A stretch of DNA of 64,000 nucleotides from Odontocerum albicorne (taxonomy: Eukaryota; Arthropoda; Insecta; Trichoptera; Odontoceridae): positions 9,195,366-9,259,365 of the forward strand of contig OX463846.1 in the NCBI GenBank assembly GCA_949825065.1, in the 5' to 3' direction. The first letter of the stretch is position 1, and the number at the start of each line of letters is the position of its first letter. A program made the position numbers and the translations under genes. The notes below the pieces were generated by a model. It was not told the DNA's origin, ran no database searches, and saw only the letters and a program-made list of their open reading frames with translations. Positions 61,501-64,000 of the stretch are shown here, in pieces.

Positions 61501-63887
61501 GTTAGAAATACTTATTTGTTTTTTGTATAATTTTTTTGCCAACATAAAATAAACAATTTATTTAAACTACATTTAATTCTAAGCACGACATTCGAAAAGT
61601 TTCTAGTTATATATGTATCGGACGTGTGCGTCACCTAAAATAAGATTTATATTTTCTTGTTTGATATTTAAAGATGTTTTGTTTATATGTAAAAATGTAC
61701 CGATTGTAATGAAATGTTCCTTATGCGTGGCCTTCGCGAGAGCTACTATCAAAAGTCAGCCGGCCCATGCATGCAAAAATGTGCGAGATAGGTAGTATCT
61801 CGCACGCCATGACGACATGCACGGGCAAAAATAGGCGCTTACGATGAGCGATTGGCCGCACATAAGGAGCGCAAAACATCAAAAAATACATTCTAGGTTT
61901 CACTACAGTTTACTGTGTTTTACTTACGACCCACTTCTACCTGCTAAAGAGGAATCTCGTCACCCTGCTACTTTTCACCGGAAAAGCATAAAGTGAGCCG
62001 AAATCTCTGATTATTGAGCGGCAGCCATCCACCTTTTCTACAGTATTTGTACGGTGCTGTATAATATAGTTAATTTATGCTATAAATTAGAAACTTACCA
62101 AGGAGATGAGATGGGATGGGCCCTCTACGAGAAAGCACACTATCTCCATACTTGTCCCACAGTCTCTTCCTCACATAAGCATGGATTTGGAGATAAAGAG
62201 GCTTCAGTTGTTTCCAGATCTTGGCCATTTCCTCTTCAAAATCATCCTGTTCATAGTCATCCAACCACTGTGCTGCGTAATCCGTGAAATCTGTAAGACA
62301 TAAGTTTTTTTACTGTTTTTATGCCAAGTATTTTTTGTTGAATCCAACGAACCTACATAAAAGAATATGTTTAATGAGTCCTGTTTTAACTAAATAAAAA
62401 TTTAAGTTTAACAAACATTTTTCAGTTGAAAACGGTGCCAAGGGGATCTAAACCAACGAGCTTGGATAACACAAGCAATATTTAATGAATGACTTTACTT
62501 GAGAAAATGTAGGATGGTTTCTGTCACATTTGAAATGTCATGTCTCAAAGGGGTGGGATAAAATCGTTTTTTTTTACAAATCGAATAGTTTTTTTATAAA
62601 TCGAAAAATTGTTTTTCTCTAAACTGATGTTTTAATTCCTAATTATCATTATACTGACATTCTAATGTATTGTATGATTGGTATCTATCTTTAAATAGGC
62701 CAAGATCCACTATGAATTAATACTAATTACGAACATTTAATTTTAGGTATAAAAATAAAAAATTCAATTATCCTGTGCCCCATATCCCTAGCCAATGCAG
62801 ACTAACGTTGTGACTTTTGACAAACATCACCAAATATTATTTAATTTTAACAAACTGCCACATTTTTACTAATTTGTAACAAGATGTATTAATTTGTCAT
62901 TATTGTTAGTTTTTTGTAATGTATTTACCTAAATAACTTGCTATTTATTAGAATCGAGGCTTATATTAAAGCTGATAAAATAATTAAAATTGCTGAACAT
63001 TGTTACAAGGTTGTATTGGGGCAATTTGTGAACTGTCACAGGAACCATGCTACATTTTCTCAAGTATAATTAATATGTTAAAATGAAAAAATCTTATTTT
63101 AATTGATAATTTCTCAGCACATTATTTGAAATACAAGCTTAGAATATGTTCAAGTTGAATTTTTACCTTAAAATTAATATACAGTATTTTTGCAGCCTTT
63201 TGATCTGGGAATTATATTTGCAGTAAAAATGAATTACAGAAGAGGACAATGAAAATGAGTTAAACCTGATATAAAGATTTCGTTTTCTTATTTATCTAAA
63301 GACCCTTTATTTCAACAATTACGTGATATTAAAAATACAATTATGAATGCTGCTAAAAAAATCAGTACCGTCGAAATAACAACATTCTCTGAATAATTTG
63401 AATTGAGTGTATTTGTACAACTTTTTAATATGAAATAAAACAATTTTTATTGATAGTTTATATTCAGTAAAATTAAATATTTTTTTATGGTCCCATAAAT
63501 TTCGTTGTAATGGTATTTGATCTGCATTTTTATTTAAAATGTATGCTACAAATGAGTCAAGGAGACCAGTCAGTTCAGAATGACCCACATACAAGTATCT
63601 GTGGAAAGGAGTAAGCATGAAGGATTAGACTGCTCTCATATAGATCATATGAGAGAAGCGGAAGAGTAGCTGGATACTGATGTAAGAGGATTCTTAACTA
63701 TGAGGCCTAGCATTAATGATGAAAATATTCATTTGATACTTACTGTTCATCTTGGCTGCTTCATTACTGAGCTTGACATACTCGATGAAAGCGTCCTTCA
63801 CCTTAGACCCTGCCTCAGAATGCCACTGTAACCAAGTCGATTTCAGCTCATCAGGATCCTGGACACTTGCAAAGATCTCGGTTATCT
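49507..63887 (-). CDS. Ance: ACE-family dipeptidyl carboxypeptidase, gene 4, with duplicated zinc-site exon (5' end outside window)
   Basis: Minus-strand exons in transcription order: 63744..63887, 62099..62290, 61251..61348, 60043..60215, then either 58192..58316 (7a) or 58025..58149 (7b), 56202..56329, 55330..55544, 53160..53300, 51268..51443 and 49507..49580. Using one of the two exon 7 copies gives an uninterrupted frame of about 487 residues, from EITEIFAS to [10 protein letters not shown]. Exons 1-2 (signal peptide and N-terminus) lie past the right edge. [27 protein letters not shown] (third zinc ligand), AKYHV and EYARYY are all kept, so it should be catalytically competent with either exon 7. 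The C-terminus is Lys-rich with no anchor. Exon lengths and phases equal those of genes 2 and 3 except for the last exon. Confidence 0.94.
49631..50050. repeat. 68-bp tandem repeat, 6 copies
   Basis: A unit containing 'atcaaagtcctcgaagaata' and 'gatcatgggaattcatcatt' is repeated six times, nearly identical, about 50 bp upstream of the last exon of gene 4 (within its intron). Confidence 0.97.
50362..50381 (-). repeat. (CCTAA)4, interstitial TTAGG telomere-type array
   Basis: Four perfect CCTAA units, the complement of the insect telomere repeat TTAGG, sit in the last intron of gene 4 right after a LINE tail fragment (gtctggcactctgtcctctc). Confidence 0.85.
50668..50825. mobile_element. CCCGGCGG-type MITE, copy C (one end lost)
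   Basis: It starts CCCAGCGGTAAGTAATACAC after TA (50666-50667) and is homologous inward to copies A and B, but the right terminal repeat is missing. It lies in the last intron of gene 4. Confidence 0.83.
51780..52175 (+). mobile_element. LINE 3' end (CR1/L2-like), uninterrupted
   Basis: The last codons read [17 protein letters not shown], then a 3' UTR ending in 'ctccctaaatggtgttattt' and an (ATT)n tail. It is the uninterrupted reference for the split copy at 20090..21060. Confidence 0.72.
52180..52834. other. gene 4 intron, nothing recognised
   Basis: Contains a short 'attcaattcaatt' tandem and a GC-richer stretch at 52560-52760. No gene or repeat family was identified. Confidence 0.4.
52835..52975 (-). 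mobile_element. SINE fragment, reverse orientation
   Basis: The reverse complement gives 'tggttgataagacacttata', 'aaggttgcaggtttaattcc' (degenerate A and B boxes) and an 'aagaaaaaagtatcatgctg' body. Confidence 0.55.
53345..53780 (-). mobile_element. LINE fragment, reverse orientation
   Basis: The reverse complement has polyprotein-tail-like codons and ends in 'gagtaacacgaaaagaagaaag', similar to other RTE-type ends in this window. The frame is destroyed. Confidence 0.5.
54430..54594 (-). pseudogene. mariner-like transposase scrap
   Basis: The minus strand has [11 protein letters not shown] and [10 protein letters not shown] in shifted frames, recalling the middle and last catalytic regions of mariner enzymes. 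Confidence 0.5.
54595..55155. mobile_element. TATAGTTCGG MITE, long copy
   Basis: 561 bp with ends TATAGTTCGGAAAATCTAGG and the complement of TATAGTTCGGAAAGTCTAGG. The interior matches 62500..63066 in reverse, and shorter copies at 33374 and 58861 are internal deletions. It lies just downstream of exon 9 of gene 4. Confidence 0.88.
55797..55972. mobile_element. SINE tail followed by hAT-type MITE right end
   Basis: 55797-55880 carries the SINE tail words 'ggttggttggaagagattgc' and 'gccagattgtattgcgataa' ending in (AAAT)n. 55900-55972 matches the right end of the composite at 28354..29008 (gggaactcttg). Confidence 0.65.
56588..56850 (+). mobile_element. tRNA-derived SINE (second head type)
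   Basis: The head has an A box (cttagttggtaggatgg) and a perfect B box GGTTCGATTCC at 56640-56650, separated as in tRNA genes. The body contains 'catgtggtagtattgcacg' and 'tctacttcagtggttctaaa'. The sequence does not fold into a usual tRNA with acceptor stem, so I call it a SINE. It lies in intron 7 of gene 4. Confidence 0.7.
56870..58024. other. gene 4 intron 7, remaining part
   Basis: AT-rich sequence with no recognised repeat or frame. It would be the place to look for splice-regulatory elements acting on exons 7a and 7b, but I could not identify paired docking/selector sequences by eye. Confidence 0.4.
58025..58149 (-). CDS. Ance: gene 4 alternative exon 7b (zinc-binding exon)
   Basis: 125 nt with acceptor ...ttttaag before 58149 and donor gtttgt after 58025, in the same phases as 7a. 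It encodes [23 protein letters not shown] and ends REGANPG, the more conventional form. It differs from 7a at 15 of 43 residues. Only 42 nt (58150..58191) separate the two exons, holding the 7a donor and a pyrimidine-rich 7b acceptor. Confidence 0.92.
58192..58316 (-). CDS. Ance: gene 4 alternative exon 7a (zinc-binding exon)
   Basis: 125 nt with acceptor ...ttgaag before 58316 and donor gtattc after 58192; it enters in phase 2 and leaves in phase 1, like exon 7 of the other genes. It encodes [23 protein letters not shown] and ends KGGANQG. The zinc ligands and catalytic Glu of HEMGH are present. Compared with copy 7b and human ACE it has Tyr after HEMGHIQY, Gly at the Glu403 position and Gln for the Pro of ANPG (human testis ACE numbering, counted from the zinc ligands). 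No stop interrupts it. Confidence 0.9.
58555..58860 (-). repeat. interspersed repeat, continuous copy of the one split by mariner at 11174
   Basis: The reverse complement is collinear with 11088..11173 plus 12463..12690. It abuts the TATAGTTCGG MITE at 58861. It lies in intron 6 of gene 4, about 240 bp from exon 7a. Confidence 0.85.
58861..59079. mobile_element. TATAGTTCGG MITE, palindromic short copy
   Basis: Ends TATAGTTCGGAAATTCTAGG and its complement extend inward for about 60 bp with very few mismatches (through ctcacaaatttgccccaata). An older family member with the middle deleted. Confidence 0.93.
60776..61215 (+). repeat. SINE with its head amplified as a 48-bp tandem array
   Basis: The unit 'gccaagttagtaagatgctt' through 'gttgttagagtcccgta' (48 bp) is repeated about six times from 60776 to about 61080, followed once by a SINE body and tail (ttaaaagggtctgattttca; tactgtacacagcgaaagtg). 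It lies in intron 5 of gene 4, ending close to exon 5. Confidence 0.88.
61613..62062. repeat. unclassified interspersed repeat, copy 2
   Basis: Collinear with 29540..30000 at high identity (for example 'gaaatgttccttatgcgtg', 'acgatgagcgattgg', 'ctgctacttttcaccggaaa'). It ends about 40 bp from exon 4 of gene 4. Confidence 0.8.
62500..63066. mobile_element. TATAGTTCGG-family MITE, diverged long copy (reverse)
   Basis: The interior is the reverse complement of 54595..55155. Its ends have drifted to TACTTGAGAAAATGTAGGAT and the complement of TACTTGAGAAAATGTAGCAT, which still pair with each other. It is in intron 3 of gene 4. Confidence 0.82.
63070..63743. other. gene 4 intron 3, remaining part
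   Basis: AT-rich; no gene or repeat recognised. The minus-strand 99-codon frame at 63319..63618 has no recognisable features and no coding bias that I can see. Confidence 0.4.
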
Positions 63888-64000
63888 CTGAAAAAGAAAG
63901 TATATTTTGGAGCAATTTGTTGGTTTTGGACAGTGCTCGTACAAAGGTCTGAAGACATATGTTAGTGGAGGAGCTTTACATTCTCTAACAACATCATTTT

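Noticed and set aside
63319..63618. 99-codon minus-strand frame in gene 4 intron 3
   Set aside because: No homology recognised, AT-driven composition and no splice or expression evidence.

Overview
The window is a repeat-rich, AT-rich animal nuclear locus, most probably from an insect. Genes are split into about 12 small exons. Transposon remnants of the mariner, Tc1, hAT, piggyBac, LINE and SINE types fill the introns and gaps, and there is one short TTAGG-type (CCTAA on this strand) array. I cannot name the species; TTAGG would argue against Diptera.

The only host genes I can support are four paralogues of angiotensin-converting enzyme (ACE, peptidase family M2; insect Ance). Gene 1 (+) enters from the left with only its last three exons (3169..8238). 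Gene 2 (+) has all twelve coding exons (14837..27310, 651 aa, with an N-terminal hydrophobic anchor). Gene 3 (+) has all twelve (34513..46786, 636 aa, with a cleavable signal peptide). Gene 4 (-) runs from beyond the right edge to its stop at 49507, with exons 3-12 in view. Genes 3 and 4 converge. Wherever they can be compared, internal exons 2-11 have the same length and phase in all copies, so the cluster arose by duplication of one gene followed by inversion of one copy. All are single-domain ACEs without a C-terminal membrane anchor. They should hydrolyse peptides as secreted zinc dipeptidyl carboxypeptidases, or as an N-anchored enzyme in the case of gene 2.

The most interesting observation is in gene 4. 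The exon that encodes the zinc-binding HEMGH motif is present twice in tandem (58192..58316 and 58025..58149, both 125 nt, same phase, intact splice sites). The copies are separated by only 42 nt. They differ at 15 of 43 residues, all outside the zinc motif. Using both or neither would break the frame, and the intron between them is too short for normal splicing. This looks like mutually exclusive alternative splicing of the catalytic exon, with substitutions at substrate-pocket positions.

Layout: 1-3168 Tc1 and mariner debris plus a 600-bp hAT element; 3169-8238 end of gene 1 with a LINE, a hAT and a MITE in its introns; 8239-14836 repeats including an apparently intact mariner; 14837-27310 gene 2; 27311-34512 repeats (piggyBac-like MITE, hAT composite, minisatellite, deleted mariner); 34513-46786 gene 3 (palindromic mariner derivative in intron 8, three intronic minisatellites); 46787-49506 a second palindromic mariner derivative and LINE debris; 49507-64000 gene 4 with repeat-filled introns.
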